A stretch of 64,000 nt of DNA from Hyphomicrobiales bacterium (GCA_900466575.1 UBMP01000015.1:82704-146703); one strand, 5' to 3'. Positions 8,807 through 17,682 are shown, counted from the stretch's first letter. Numbers and translations: made by a program. The notes: a model not told the origin generated them from the letters alone.

Positions 8807-9864
8807 GGCGTGCCTCCTGTCTTTGAGTGGGATGGCGTGATCAGCTTTCTGCCGACGGGGAAAAGCGGAATGTGAATGCGGCTGGAAATCAGTCCCCAGA
8901 TGCCCTGGCGGGCATAAAGCGCCGTCAGCAGTGTCATCAGCCCCAGCACGACCATGTAGACCGCGCCATATTGGGCGAAGAAGCGGTCGGCGACGAAATA
9001 GATCAGCGCGCCGACAAGCACGCCTTCGATCGTGCCGACCCCGCCGACCATGACGATGAAGATACAGACATTGGCCCAGCTTGGATTGAAGCCGGCGGCA
9101 GGCGTGATGCGCAGCTGCGCCATGTAATAGATCGAACCCGCCAGTCCGGTGCCCATGGCGGCGGCCACGAAGATGAGGAAGCGCAGGCGCCTCACATTGA
9201 CGCCCTGGCTTTCGGCAGCGACGGGATTGTCGCGCATGGCGGTGAGCGCCAGACCATGCCGCGAGCGCAGAAGCCAATAGCTCCCGCCGACGGTGACGAG
9301 GAGCATCGAGGCGCAAAGCCAGATGATGCCGACCTCCCGCTGATGGAGCGTATACTGGCTCATGACCCGCAGCGTCATGCCTGAACCGGCATTCACATAG
9401 CCGATGTTCAGAACGATGAGCTTGACGGCCTCCGCCACGACCCAGGTGCCGATGGCAAAATAGGGACCGTCGAGCCGGTGGAGCAGGGCATAGGTCGGAA
9501 GCGCCAGCAGGCCCGGCACAAGCACGCTGAGCCAGACGGCCAGGAATGGATTGATGCCGAAATTGCTGGCCAACACGAACATCGTGTAGCCCGCCACGCC
9601 GACAAAGGCCTGCTGGCCCACGGAAACCAGACCGGCATAGCCGGCAAGCAGGTTCCACATCTGCGCAATCGCCAGATAGACCGAGAATTCGACCACCCAG
9701 CGAATATGGCCGGACTGGCCCCACCACGGCATCGAGATCATGGCGATGAGGAGAACGATGCAGACCGCCGCCGCGACGCGGCTTGAGCCGGTGTGGCGGA
9801 TCACGGTCACGTCAGGGTTGGCTGTGCCGGCCTGGGCCGGAAATGCGATATTTGCCGTCGTCAT
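8803..9864 (-). CDS. livM: Branched-chain-amino-acid-type ABC permease LivM
   Basis: A 353-aa inner-membrane permease of the LivM class with multiple hydrophobic segments beginning near residue 30. It carries the family motifs YAGLVSVGQQAFVGVAGY (about 85-102) and, later, the GVGTIEGVLVGALI region. It pairs with LivH to form the membrane channel. It starts 3 bp after livH stops and ends with an ATGA overlap into the dehydrogenase gene. The Liv name describes the family; with a cupin dioxygenase and dehydrogenases in the operon, an aromatic or hydroxy-ketone ligand is as likely as an amino acid. Confidence 0.88.
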   Translation of the reverse strand: MTTANIAFPAQAGTANPDVTVIRHTGSSRVAAAVCIVLLIAMISMPWWGQSGHIRWVVEFSVYLAIAQMWNLLAGYAGLVSVGQQAFVGVAGYTMFVLASNFGINPFLAVWLSVLVPGLLALPTYALLHRLDGPYFAIGTWVVAEAVKLIVLNIGYVNAGSGMTLRVMSQYTLHQREVGIIWLCASMLLVTVGGSYWLLRSRHGLALTAMRDNPVAAESQGVNVRRLRFLIFVAAAMGTGLAGSIYYMAQLRITPAAGFNPSWANVCIFIVMVGGVGTIEGVLVGALIYFVADRFFAQYGAVYMVVLGLMTLLTALYARQGIWGLISSRIHIPLFPVGRKLITPSHSKTGGTP

Positions 9865-9867
9865 GGG

Positions 9868-10725
9868 TCAACCTCTGCTCATCAGGCCTTGCGGGCGGGT
9901 GGCAAGGACGGTCAGGAAAACGAGATGGCCGGCGAGTGTCCCGAACCCGGGATCGATGCGGAAGCCAATCGCCTGTGCGATGCCAAGGACCATGGAGCCG
10001 ACAAAGCCACCCCAGATCGAACCCATGCCGCCGATGATCACGGCTTCGAAGGCGTAGATCAGCTGGGCTGGGCCATCGGCGGGCGAGACAGTGGCTCGAA
10101 GCGCGAAGAAGACGCCGGAAAGTCCGAGAATGCCGACCGCAATCGCCGTCGCATAGGCATAGACGACGCGGGGGTTCACGCCCGTCATGGCGGCTGCTTC
10201 CGTATCCGCAGCAGCGGCGCGCAGCGCACGGCCGAAACGCGTGCGGTGCATGGTGAGGTCGAGCCCGCCGGTGAGCAGCGTTGCAGCGACGAGGATGAGC
10301 ACCGGCAGCAGGCCGATATAGATGCCGCCGATGTCGATGGAGGCGGATTCGATCCCGCCGCCGCGCATCGAGCGGGTGTCCGCCGACCAGATTTCGAGCA
10401 TCAGGTTCTGCAGCGCGATGGAGAGGCCGAATGTGGCGATCAGCGATGGCAGTGAATCCGCGCCGACCACCTTGTTGAGCACGAATTTCTGCAGACTCCA
10501 GCCGATCAGCGCCGCCAGCGGCACGAGGATCAGAACCAGAGGCAGCGGTCCTATGCCGAAGGCGACGGAGGCCGAGATGCCAATGAGCGCCAGAAGAACG
10601 ACCAGATCGCCATGCGCGATGTTGACGAGACGCATGACGCCGAACATCAGCGCCATGCCGAGCGCATATTGCGCATACATGCCGCCCAGCAGCACGCCCT
10701 GGATCAATGCATCAAGCCACTTCAT
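9868..10725 (-). CDS. livH: Branched-chain-amino-acid-type ABC permease LivH
   Basis: A 285-aa integral membrane permease of the LivH class, with the characteristic N-terminal stretch MRLVNIAHGDLVVL (about 30-43) and the late motif IIGGMGSIWGGFVGSM. The start MKWLDALIQG at 10725 overlaps the 3' end of livF by 14 bp, which implies translational coupling. An open frame continues upstream but that part overlaps livF and is not LivH-like. Together with LivM it forms the transmembrane part of the importer. Confidence 0.88.
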   Translation of the reverse strand: MKWLDALIQGVLLGGMYAQYALGMALMFGVMRLVNIAHGDLVVLLALIGISASVAFGIGPLPLVLILVPLAALIGWSLQKFVLNKVVGADSLPSLIATFGLSIALQNLMLEIWSADTRSMRGGGIESASIDIGGIYIGLLPVLILVAATLLTGGLDLTMHRTRFGRALRAAAADTEAAAMTGVNPRVVYAYATAIAVGILGLSGVFFALRATVSPADGPAQLIYAFEAVIIGGMGSIWGGFVGSMVLGIAQAIGFRIDPGFGTLAGHLVFLTVLATRPQGLMSRG

Positions 10726-11446
10726 GACCGGCTCCGAAATAGGCTTGCGCGATATCCGCGCGGGTGACGTCGGACGACAGGCTCTCGAGTGTGATATGCC
10801 CTTCGAGCATGCAGTAAAGGCGGTTGGAGGCGCGCTGGGCGAGCATGACATCCTGTTCCACGATGATGATCGATGTGCCCGTTTTGGCGATCTCCGGCAG
10901 CACCTCGTAAATCTCGCGGATGACTTTGGGCGCAAGGCCGAGCGATATCTCGTCGCAAAGCAGAAGCCGGGGCTGGGCGAGAAGCGCCCGTCCGATTGCC
11001 ACCATCTGCTGCTGGCCGCCCGAGAGCTTCTCGACCTGGGCGGCGCGCTTCTCCTGCAGGATGGGAAACAGCTTGTAGATACGCTCCAGCGTCCAGGTCT
11101 TCTCGGCGGTCTTGCGGGCGTGGTCGATGGCGACCTTGAGATTATCCTCGACCGACATGCCGGCAAACAACCGCCGTCCTTCCGGCACCATGGCGACGCC
11201 GAGCTGAACCATGTGATGTGGCTGGCTTCCGCCGACTGGCTGATCCTCGAAGAACACCATGTCGCGTCCGACGGGAAGAAGGCCCATGAGCGCGCGCAGG
11301 AACGTTGACTTGCCGGCGCCGTTCGCGCCGATCAGGGCGACGACCTCGCCGGGGCCAATGCGGAAGTCGACGGAGAACAGGGCCTGAAAGTCGCCGTAGC
11401 GGGCAATCAGATTCCGTGTGGCAAGAAGATGTGGCGTCGATGTCAT
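10712..11446 (-). CDS. livF: ABC transporter ATP-binding protein LivF
   Basis: A 244-aa ATPase of the LivF class. Walker A is GANGAGKST (about 40-48), the signature is LSGGQQQMVAIGRAL, and Walker B is LLLCDEISLGLAP with the family-typical SLGLAP ending. The start overlaps the livG stop by ATGA. It forms the ATPase pair with LivG. The order livG-livF-livH-livM matches many aromatic-compound Liv-type importers in alphaproteobacteria. Confidence 0.9.
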   Translation of the reverse strand: MTSTPHLLATRNLIARYGDFQALFSVDFRIGPGEVVALIGANGAGKSTFLRALMGLLPVGRDMVFFEDQPVGGSQPHHMVQLGVAMVPEGRRLFAGMSVEDNLKVAIDHARKTAEKTWTLERIYKLFPILQEKRAAQVEKLSGGQQQMVAIGRALLAQPRLLLCDEISLGLAPKVIREIYEVLPEIAKTGTSIIIVEQDVMLAQRASNRLYCMLEGHITLESLSSDVTRADIAQAYFGAGHEVA

Positions 11447-12168
11447 GCCTCGATCCCCATGTAAACGCGCTGGACATCCGGATTGGCGATCACCTCCTTC
11501 GGTGGCCCATCCGCAATCTTCTCCCCGAAATTCAGCACGAGGAGCCGGTCGGCCACCGCCATGATCGCGTTGAGGACGTGCTCGATCCAGATGATCGTGA
11601 TGTTGCGTTGCCGGATCTGCCGGACGAGCTCGACCAGCTGGCGGGCTTCTTCCTCTGTGAGCCCGCCGGCAATTTCGTCGAGCAACAGAAGGCTCGGATT
11701 GCTGGCGAGCGCGCGGGCGAGTTCCAGCCGCTTTCTGTCGAGAAGCGTCAGCGATCCCGCCGTGAGATTGGCTTTGGCGGCAAGCCCGCAGTCTTCGAGG
11801 ATCGTCGCGCAAAAGGCATTTGCCTGTCTTTCGCTCAGCGATGCGCCAAACATCGCGGCGACCATCAGGTTCTCGAATGTCGTCATGCCCGCATAGGGTT
11901 TGGGGATCTGATAGGTGCGGCCGATGCCCCGCCGGCAGCGCTTGTGCGGCGCCTCGGAGCGGAGCGTTTCTCCCTTGAAGGTGAATTCACCCGCGTCCAG
12001 CGTCGCGTCGCCGCTGATCATGTTGAAAAGCGTCGTCTTGCCTGCCCCGTTCGGTCCCAAAATGCCGAGGATTTCGCCGACGCGGACTTCGATATCCACG
12101 CCTTGCAGGACCCTCAGCGCACCATAGGATTTCGATATCCCAGTGCCCGATAGAATGATCTGCGCCAT
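11443..12168 (-). CDS. livG: ABC transporter ATP-binding protein LivG
   Basis: A 241-aa ATPase of the LivG class with Walker A GPNGAGKTT (about 37-45) and Walker B LLLLDEIAGGLTEEE. The signature sequence is the degenerate LTLLDRKRLELARAL instead of LSGGQ, as in many LivG proteins. The start at 12168 (MAQIILSGTG) has AAGAG upstream; an in-frame ATG 19 codons earlier would add a tail without homology features. It follows the binding-protein gene by 76 bp and overlaps livF. Confidence 0.88.
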   Translation of the reverse strand: MAQIILSGTGISKSYGALRVLQGVDIEVRVGEILGILGPNGAGKTTLFNMISGDATLDAGEFTFKGETLRSEAPHKRCRRGIGRTYQIPKPYAGMTTFENLMVAAMFGASLSERQANAFCATILEDCGLAAKANLTAGSLTLLDRKRLELARALASNPSLLLLDEIAGGLTEEEARQLVELVRQIRQRNITIIWIEHVLNAIMAVADRLLVLNFGEKIADGPPKEVIANPDVQRVYMGIEA

Positions 12169-12244
12169 CGCATGCTCTTCTTGTGAAGTGAGATCTACGC
12201 TCCCGGAAGACCCCAAGCGGGTCACCCGGGAGCGTTCTAATGCG

Positions 12245-13540
12245 TCACGACCACTTGATCGGCTGCAGCTTGGCTTCCGGCTGGATGAGCTTGCTGACGG
12301 AGTTGTCGACGATCTTCAGATCGTACATCCACTTGTCGCCCTTCACCCACTGACCACCAAAGATCGGAGTCTTGCAGATATTGGCATGCGGGCCGGCACC
12401 GAACTTGATCGGGCCGACGAGCGTGCTGAGGTCGGTCGCCTTCAGCGCATCGCGCACGGAGGTCCGATCCATGGGATCCTGGGCGCGCTTCAGGGTATCG
12501 AGGGCAACTTCCCACAGTGCATGGGCATAGCCCAGCGGCTGGATCCACTGCTTCTTCATCTTGGCTTCCCAGGCGTTCGCGATATCGCGGCTGACTTCGC
12601 CGGTCAGCGACGACTTGAACGGGAAGGCCGGCGTCCACCAGACCTCCGAGCTCATGCCTTCGCCCAGCGGACCCATCGCCTCGACGCTCGAGGGAAAAAG
12701 CAGGGCGGCCGCGACGGTCACGACCTTCGGATTGAACTTCTGCTGGCTGCACTGCGTGATGAAGGTCTTGAGGTCCGACACATAGGTGATGCCGCCGACT
12801 ATGTCGCAGCCGCCGCTCTTGTACTCGGAGATCTGCGCGGAGAAGTCGTTGGTGCGCGGCTGGAACATGCTCGGCACGATGGTCTGGAAGCCAGCCTTCT
12901 CGACTGCCGGCGGCAGGCCGTAGTCGTGGTTGCCCCAGGTCTCACCATCCGCATTGCGCGGAAACAGCATTCCGACCTTCTTGTTGGTCTCGACCGACTG
13001 CCAGAGGCCGACAAAGGTGGCGAGCGCGTCTTCGAGACCCCAGAAGAAGTGATAGGTCCAGTCGAAGGGCTTCTTGTCGCCGCCGCGCGGCATGACGAAG
13101 GCCTGCCAGGGGGCACCGGACGAAATGCTGGGCACGCCGTTGAGTTCTGCCTGGTCGGCGGCCGAGTTGATGACATCGGTCGTCGAGGCCGGGATCAGAA
13201 GCTGGACATTGTCGTTGAGGATCAGTTCGCCGGCAAGTTCGGCCGACTTGTTGGGGTCGGACTGCGCGTCGCGCACCAGGATTTCGACCTCATAGGTCTT
13301 GCCGTTGTTCTGGATGCCCTTTTCCAGCAGTTTCTTGATGATCTCGAGGGTGTAGCCGTCGGATTCGCCGAAGGGCGAGAGCGGGCCCGTCAGCGGGCTG
13401 ATGAAGCCGACCTTGATCTTGCCGCCGGCTGCGCGGGTCAGTCCCGGCATGGCGAGCGTTGCCGCCGCGGCCCCCATGGTCTTCAGCGCGGTGCGACGCG
13501 ACAGCCGCGTCTGGCTGATGCCTTCCAATAATGTCTTCAT
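12245..13540 (-). CDS. Liv-type ABC substrate-binding protein with Tat-like signal
   Basis: A 431-aa periplasmic ligand-binding protein (type-1 periplasmic binding fold, LivJ/UrtA superfamily). The N-terminus has a twin-arginine signal (LSRRTALKTMGAAAATLAM), followed by mature sequence starting near AAGGKIKVGFISPLTG. Such proteins deliver ligand to LivHMGF. The start at 13540 is fixed by GGGAGG ten bases upstream. At about 430 residues it is longer than amino-acid-binding LivJ (about 370) and nearer to binding proteins of aromatic acid or amide importers, so the ligand is open. Confidence 0.88.
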   Translation of the reverse strand: MKTLLEGISQTRLSRRTALKTMGAAAATLAMPGLTRAAGGKIKVGFISPLTGPLSPFGESDGYTLEIIKKLLEKGIQNNGKTYEVEILVRDAQSDPNKSAELAGELILNDNVQLLIPASTTDVINSAADQAELNGVPSISSGAPWQAFVMPRGGDKKPFDWTYHFFWGLEDALATFVGLWQSVETNKKVGMLFPRNADGETWGNHDYGLPPAVEKAGFQTIVPSMFQPRTNDFSAQISEYKSGGCDIVGGITYVSDLKTFITQCSQQKFNPKVVTVAAALLFPSSVEAMGPLGEGMSSEVWWTPAFPFKSSLTGEVSRDIANAWEAKMKKQWIQPLGYAHALWEVALDTLKRAQDPMDRTSVRDALKATDLSTLVGPIKFGAGPHANICKTPIFGGQWVKGDKWMYDLKIVDNSVSKLIQPEAKLQPIKWS

Positions 13541-13620
13541 GCTTTCCTCCCGTTGTTGAAAAAGGTTCCGGATCATCTCCTCCACGATCCGGTCCCGCTC
13601 ATGAATAAGTTCGCGCGGCG

Positions 13621-14454
13621 TCAGTCGCCGGGGCGCAGATGCAGCCCTCCGTCGATCACCATCTGTGCGCCTGTCACGTAGGACGAGGCGGGTGAGGCGA
13701 GGTAAAGCGCCAGTCCCTTGATTTCGGATGTTTCGGCGACACGATGCAGGACCGACCATTTCTCGAAGGCGGCGCGGTCGGCGACATTGCGCAGCCGCCC
13801 GCCGGCGATGTTGGTGATGAACGGCCCCGGCGCGATGGCGTTGACGAGAATGTTGTAGCGGCCGAGCTCCATCGCCGTCTGCCGGACCAGATGTGCCACG
13901 CCCGCCTTGGCCGGCATGTAGGGGGTGCCGACGATCCCGTCATTGTAGAGCGCGGCGCAGGACGAGGTGGCAATGATCCGTCCGCCGCCGGTCTGTTTCA
14001 TGTAATGGGCCGACAGCTTGATCGTGTTGAAGACGCTTGTCAGGTTGGTGGAGATCACCTTGTCCCAATGCTCGTCCTCGAGGTTGTCGATCTCGCCATG
14101 CGGATTGCGCTCGCCTTCCGGCGTCAGGAAACCTGGCCCCGCATCAATGCCGGCATTTGCAAAGACGATGTCGATGCTGCCGTGTTCGGCAAAGACCTTT
14201 GCAAAGGCGTCCGCCATGTTGGTCCGGTTCGTGACGTCGACGATCTGTCCCCAGACATTGCCGCCCCACACGTTTCCTCCCGCCCTGCGCAGCTCGTCGA
14301 GCGTCTTGTCGAGTTCGGTCTGGCTGATGTCGAAGAGGCAGACCCTGGCGCCGTTTTCGGCCAGAACCTCCGCATAGGCGCGGCCGAGTCCGCTGGCCGC
14401 GCCGGTGACGATGGCCGACTTTCCGGCCACATTGAACATTTCCTGCAGTGACAT
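13621..14454 (-). CDS. Short-chain dehydrogenase/reductase (SDR)
   Basis: A 277-aa classical SDR. The cofactor motif TGAASGLG is at about residues 17-24, the catalytic Ser is in ATSSCAALY, and the catalytic Tyr and Lys are in YMPAK. A curious in-frame doublet GGNVWGGNVWG occurs near residue 60, with different codons in the two copies. It lies between the cupin gene (30 bp upstream) and the binding-protein gene, so it should act on the same catabolic substrate, probably interconverting a carbonyl and an alcohol. Confidence 0.85.
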   Translation of the reverse strand: MSLQEMFNVAGKSAIVTGAASGLGRAYAEVLAENGARVCLFDISQTELDKTLDELRRAGGNVWGGNVWGQIVDVTNRTNMADAFAKVFAEHGSIDIVFANAGIDAGPGFLTPEGERNPHGEIDNLEDEHWDKVISTNLTSVFNTIKLSAHYMKQTGGGRIIATSSCAALYNDGIVGTPYMPAKAGVAHLVRQTAMELGRYNILVNAIAPGPFITNIAGGRLRNVADRAAFEKWSVLHRVAETSEIKGLALYLASPASSYVTGAQMVIDGGLHLRPGD

Positions 14455-14483
14455 GCGAGCGATCCGTATCTGGATGAAAGGCT

Positions 14484-14999
14484 TCAGATGAACATTTCGT
14501 GGTTGATCGGAATGCCCTTTTCCTCGCAGTAGCTCGTATAGTGGTTGATGAACCAGAAGACGTCGGCCGTGAAATCATACTGGCCCTTGTCGTCGTAGAA
14601 TTCGATTGGACCGTTGATCCAGAAGATCGCCTTCACGCCATTCGGGTCGTCGGAATAGAGCGTGTGGTCGGTACCCGGCAGTTCGTAGATGAAGTCGCCG
14701 GGACGTGCGACCCAGCTGTATTCGTAATAGGCGAAGGAGCCTTCCAGCGTCAGCGCCGAGACCACGCCGCGATGGCGATGGGTGCCGATGCGGCCGCCGC
14801 CCTTGACCCAGAGGATGTTGGCGACCGAGTTGGTCCGCACGTCGAAACAGAAATGCTTGATGGCCGCGCTTTCGCCGAACGGCACCCATGGATTCTTGTC
14901 GTCATCGCCCGGAATATGAGCGCCCTCGCGGGCGTATTTCAGGATCGTCTGATGATGCGGCTCTTCCGGAAGTTTGACGATCTGCGCCGGCTTGTTCAT
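14484..14999 (-). CDS. Cupin dioxygenase, 2,4'-dihydroxyacetophenone dioxygenase-like
   Basis: A 171-aa single-domain cupin of the DAD family. DAD cleaves the C-C bond of 2,4'-dihydroxyacetophenone with non-haem iron. The first cupin motif supplies two histidines in GTHRHRG, and likely further ligands lie in YELPGTDHTLY. The start at 14999 has the strong site GGGAGGAG. It is the first gene of the operon and is divergent from the XylR_N-type regulator. A hydroxyacetophenone or another alpha-hydroxy or beta-dicarbonyl compound is the best guess for substrate; related cupins cleave beta-diketones, so this is not certain. Confidence 0.7.
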   Translation of the reverse strand: MNKPAQIVKLPEEPHHQTILKYAREGAHIPGDDDKNPWVPFGESAAIKHFCFDVRTNSVANILWVKGGGRIGTHRHRGVVSALTLEGSFAYYEYSWVARPGDFIYELPGTDHTLYSDDPNGVKAIFWINGPIEFYDDKGQYDFTADVFWFINHYTSYCEEKGIPINHEMFI

Positions 15000-15153
15000 G
15001 GAAAATCTCCTCCCGATTTTTTCCTCTTTCAGCAAGTTGGCGCAGTCTGGATTTGGCATCGGAAGTCGGTCAACGAGATAATTTCGCTAAACCGTCGGAG
15101 GCGGGGTTTCTCGCACTAACCATTTGTTATGGAAGGACGAAAATCGTCATTGC

Positions 15154-15178
15154 AACGCAATAAACCAACGGTTGCGTT
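15154..15178. promoter_or_regulatory. Inverted repeat in the regulator/cupin divergent promoter
   Basis: Perfect 7-bp arms AACGCAA (15154-15160) and TTGCGTT (15172-15178) are separated by 11 bases. The element is about 155 bp upstream of the cupin start and 100 bp upstream of the regulator start. It is the best operator or upstream-activator candidate for the XylR_N-type regulator. I found no -24/-12 promoter with correct spacing in this gap. Confidence 0.4.
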
Positions 15179-15277
15179 TCCTTTTAAAAATTTCTGATGA
15201 ACGAAATGGTAATTTCTGTTTATCATTTGATAAGTTCCGGGTCCTTGGGATTTGCCGGCATAAGGGGGAAATCGCGG

Positions 15278-16900
15278 ATGAAGATCAACAAGGGCCAGGA
15301 GGCTCTTCTGGACAGGGGCGGACGCCCGACACTGCGCGAACTGCTCGCGCATCTCGTCTTCAGCCCCGTCAACGGCGTGCTCCGTCTCGGCAATACGCGG
15401 ATGGTCCTGCAGCGGACAAGTTTTCTCAGCCATCTGCGCGAGGAGATCGTGCGCAACTATGGGCGCGAGGACGCCTATGTCCTGCTCACGCGTCTCGGGT
15501 TTCAGGCCGGTGTGGAGGACTCGCGATTTGTGCAGGCCTCCTGGCCCAACCTCGATCCCGGCGATGCTTTCACCGCCGGCACGCGTCTCCACACGGTCAG
15601 CGGGGTGACGCGTGTGGAAACGATTCACAATGACTTCGACTTCAAGAAGGGCAAATTTTCCGGCGAGTTCCTGTGGCATGAAAGCGCCGAAGCATCCGAG
15701 CACCGCAAGCATTATGGCGATGCGGCGGAGCCGGTCTGCTGGTCACTCGTCGGCTATGCGTCGGGCTACGCGACGCATGCGCTTGGCAAGCTGATCGTCT
15801 ACAAGGAGATCGAATGCAAGGCGATGGGGCACAAGCATTGCCGTGTCGTCGGCAAGCCGGCGGATGTGTGGGGCGAGGACGATGCGACCGTACAACTCTT
15901 CCGCCGGCAGATCATGCCGCGCTATCTCAGCGAGGAAATCCGGGCACGTCCGCAGCAGACGACTCCGCGGACGAGCCCCAAGGACGGGGCGGCGCGGCTT
16001 GAGGCGGTTGTCGTGGAGCCGGTCCGGGGGCAGCTGGAGCGAATTGCGGTTTCAAGCCTGCCGGCGCTCGTCTGCGGTCCCGTCGGAAGCGGGAAGGCCA
16101 TTGCTGCGAATTATCTGGCGAGACTTGTACTTCCGGGCGGCAAGTCGCCCGAACTTGCCTCCGGGCACGGATTGACGCGGGAGAGACTTGCGGCGCTGCT
16201 TGCCCCCTCGACTGGCCGTTCCGGCAGCAGGCAGGTGCTTGTCCTGCAGGATCCGGAAGCACTCGATCCGGCTGCCCAAGCGCTGCTGGAAAGTTATCTG
16301 CGCCCGACATTCGATGCGTCGCGCCATCAGCCTCTCCTGATAGTGCTCACCGAATCGGCGCCTTGGGAGTTCGGCGGAGATGCCCGTCTGCGCCCGGCGA
16401 TCCGGCGTATCCTGGCGACGGCGCAGGTCGCCATGCCGTCGCTGGCCGAGCGCCGGCATGACATTCCGGAGATTGCACGGTGCCTGGCAGAGGTGGTTGC
16501 GGAGAAGATACATATGCCTCCCAGGGAACTCAGCCCGGCCGCAGAGGATGTGCTCTGCGAGATGCGCTTCCACGAAAATCTTGTCACACTGGAAGCGATC
16601 CTGACGGCTGCGGTTCTCGAGGCCACGCCTCTGCAACAAATCGATGCCGCCGCGATCGAACGCGCTGCGGGGGGCCTTCACCTTGAGGCCGCCGCGTCGA
16701 CAGGCTCCAGCGATTTGCAGGCTGCCGCGTTGGCTGCTTTCCATGCGGAGGGCTTCGACATCGAGCGTCTGAACGAAATCCTCTATCGTCTCGCCATGGA
16801 GCGCGCATCGGGAAATGTCGCCCGGGCAGCGCAAATGCTGGGCCTCAGCCGACCCCAACTGGCCTACAGGCTTCGGGATGCGACCAACCCAGCCAGTTGA
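15278..16900 (+). CDS. XylR_N/V4R regulator with degenerate AAA+ domain
   Basis: A 540-aa regulator laid out like XylR, DmpR or MopR. It has an aromatic-effector-binding XylR_N domain (about 15-115), a V4R domain (about 130-195, ending CKAMGHKHCRVVGKPADVW), an AAA+-like domain (about 240-460) and a C-terminal Fis-type helix-turn-helix (GNVARAAQMLGLSRPQLAYR). The AAA+ part is abnormal: Walker A reads GPVGSGKA (about 267-274), Walker B reads VLVLQDPEAL in place of the usual LFLDE, and the GAFTGA loop that contacts sigma-54 is absent. It may therefore bind aromatics yet regulate sigma-70 promoters, as TyrR does. The start at 15278 follows AAGGGGGAA. It is divergent from the cupin/Liv operon, its likely target. 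Confidence 0.8.
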   Translation: MKINKGQEALLDRGGRPTLRELLAHLVFSPVNGVLRLGNTRMVLQRTSFLSHLREEIVRNYGREDAYVLLTRLGFQAGVEDSRFVQASWPNLDPGDAFTAGTRLHTVSGVTRVETIHNDFDFKKGKFSGEFLWHESAEASEHRKHYGDAAEPVCWSLVGYASGYATHALGKLIVYKEIECKAMGHKHCRVVGKPADVWGEDDATVQLFRRQIMPRYLSEEIRARPQQTTPRTSPKDGAARLEAVVVEPVRGQLERIAVSSLPALVCGPVGSGKAIAANYLARLVLPGGKSPELASGHGLTRERLAALLAPSTGRSGSRQVLVLQDPEALDPAAQALLESYLRPTFDASRHQPLLIVLTESAPWEFGGDARLRPAIRRILATAQVAMPSLAERRHDIPEIARCLAEVVAEKIHMPPRELSPAAEDVLCEMRFHENLVTLEAILTAAVLEATPLQQIDAAAIERAAGGLHLEAAASTGSSDLQAAALAAFHAEGFDIERLNEILYRLAMERASGNVARAAQMLGLSRPQLAYRLRDATNPAS

Positions 16901-17056
16901 GGACCGTTCGATTGAGGAAAGGCTGTTATCGGTTCGGTGAGAGGACCGTTGGACCGGCTATATGCTTCGGGGTTACCGAAACCACGGTTCTCGCCGCCAG
17001 CAGCGAAGTCAGTTTTGCAAGCCTCTGCCGGATCTGACGTCCCGGTTCCGGCGCTG

Positions 17057-17542
17057 TCACGTCATGGGCGAGTCAATCACCGGAGGGACGGAATAGGCCT
17101 TCTTCAGGCAGCGGAGCGTGAAGCTCGAGCGTGAGTGCCGAACGCCCTGGACCTTATAAAGGCGCTTGCGCAAGAATTCTTCATATCCGTTCGTTCCGTT
17201 GACGGCGACCTTGATGAAGTAATCGTACTCGCCGGTTGTCAGATAGACTTCCAGCACCTCGGGCATGGCCGCCATAGCACGCCCGAAATTCTCCACGGCC
17301 TCGTCGTCGTGGCGGTCCAGTGTCACTTCCAGGATGACTGTCTCGCTCGATCCCAGCAGCACCTGATCGAGGACGGCGACATATCCCTGAATGTAGCCCT
17401 CCTTTTCAAGTCTTTTGACCCGTTGCCAGCAGGGGGCCGGTGACAAGCCGACCATGTCCGCAAGCTGCTGGTTCGTCAGTCTGGCATCGCCGAGAAGGGC
17501 TTTCATGATCTTGCGGTCGATACGGTCGATCGGTTTTGCCAT
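17057..17542 (-). CDS. Lrp/AsnC-family regulator (BkdR-like)
   Basis: A 161-aa feast/famine regulator. The N-terminal helix-turn-helix spans about residues 8-55 (TNQQLADMVGLSPAPCWQRV) and the C-terminal RAM/ACT-like ligand domain follows. It is divergent from the operon encoding branched-chain keto acid dehydrogenase. In pseudomonads the Lrp-type BkdR activates bkd in response to branched-chain amino acids, so the same role is inferred. The start at 17542 (MAKPIDRIDRKIM) fits the family; upstream in-frame sequence is not conserved-looking. The ribosome-binding site is weak. Confidence 0.85.
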   Translation of the reverse strand: MAKPIDRIDRKIMKALLGDARLTNQQLADMVGLSPAPCWQRVKRLEKEGYIQGYVAVLDQVLLGSSETVILEVTLDRHDDEAVENFGRAMAAMPEVLEVYLTTGEYDYFIKVAVNGTNGYEEFLRKRLYKVQGVRHSRSSFTLRCLKKAYSVPPVIDSPMT

Positions 17543-17614
17543 CGAAATTACGTCCAAAAGAGTCTTTTGAGAAAGCGAGTCTATGTGAAATTTCCTATCT
17601 GATCCATGCCTGGT

Positions 17615-17633
17615 TTTCTCAAAAAACGAGAAA
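17615..17633. promoter_or_regulatory. AT-rich inverted repeat between the Lrp-type gene and bkd operon
   Basis: Arms TTTCTC (17615-17620) and GAGAAA (17628-17633) flank AAAAAAC. A second short palindrome, GAAATTTC, is at about 17587-17594. Lrp-family proteins bind loose AT-rich palindromes, and this 140-bp gap is the only shared promoter region, so it is a candidate site. The match is weak. Confidence 0.3.
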
Positions 17634-17682
17634 TAATTTGCCTGGGTTCGGAATAGATTGCTCCTCGCTTTGGGAGGCGGCA

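Noticed and set aside
12245..13759. A longer form of the Liv-type binding protein starting upstream at 13759
   Set aside because: The extra 73 residues overlap the SDR gene and precede a perfect ribosome-binding site and Tat-type signal peptide at 13540, which is the expected N-terminus.
15060..15200. A possible sigma-54 promoter (TGG...TTGCA) for the cupin operon
   Set aside because: The nearest candidate, around TGGTTTATTGCGTTGCA on the minus strand, has the wrong spacing between the GG and GC elements by one base, and the regulator itself lacks GAFTGA.
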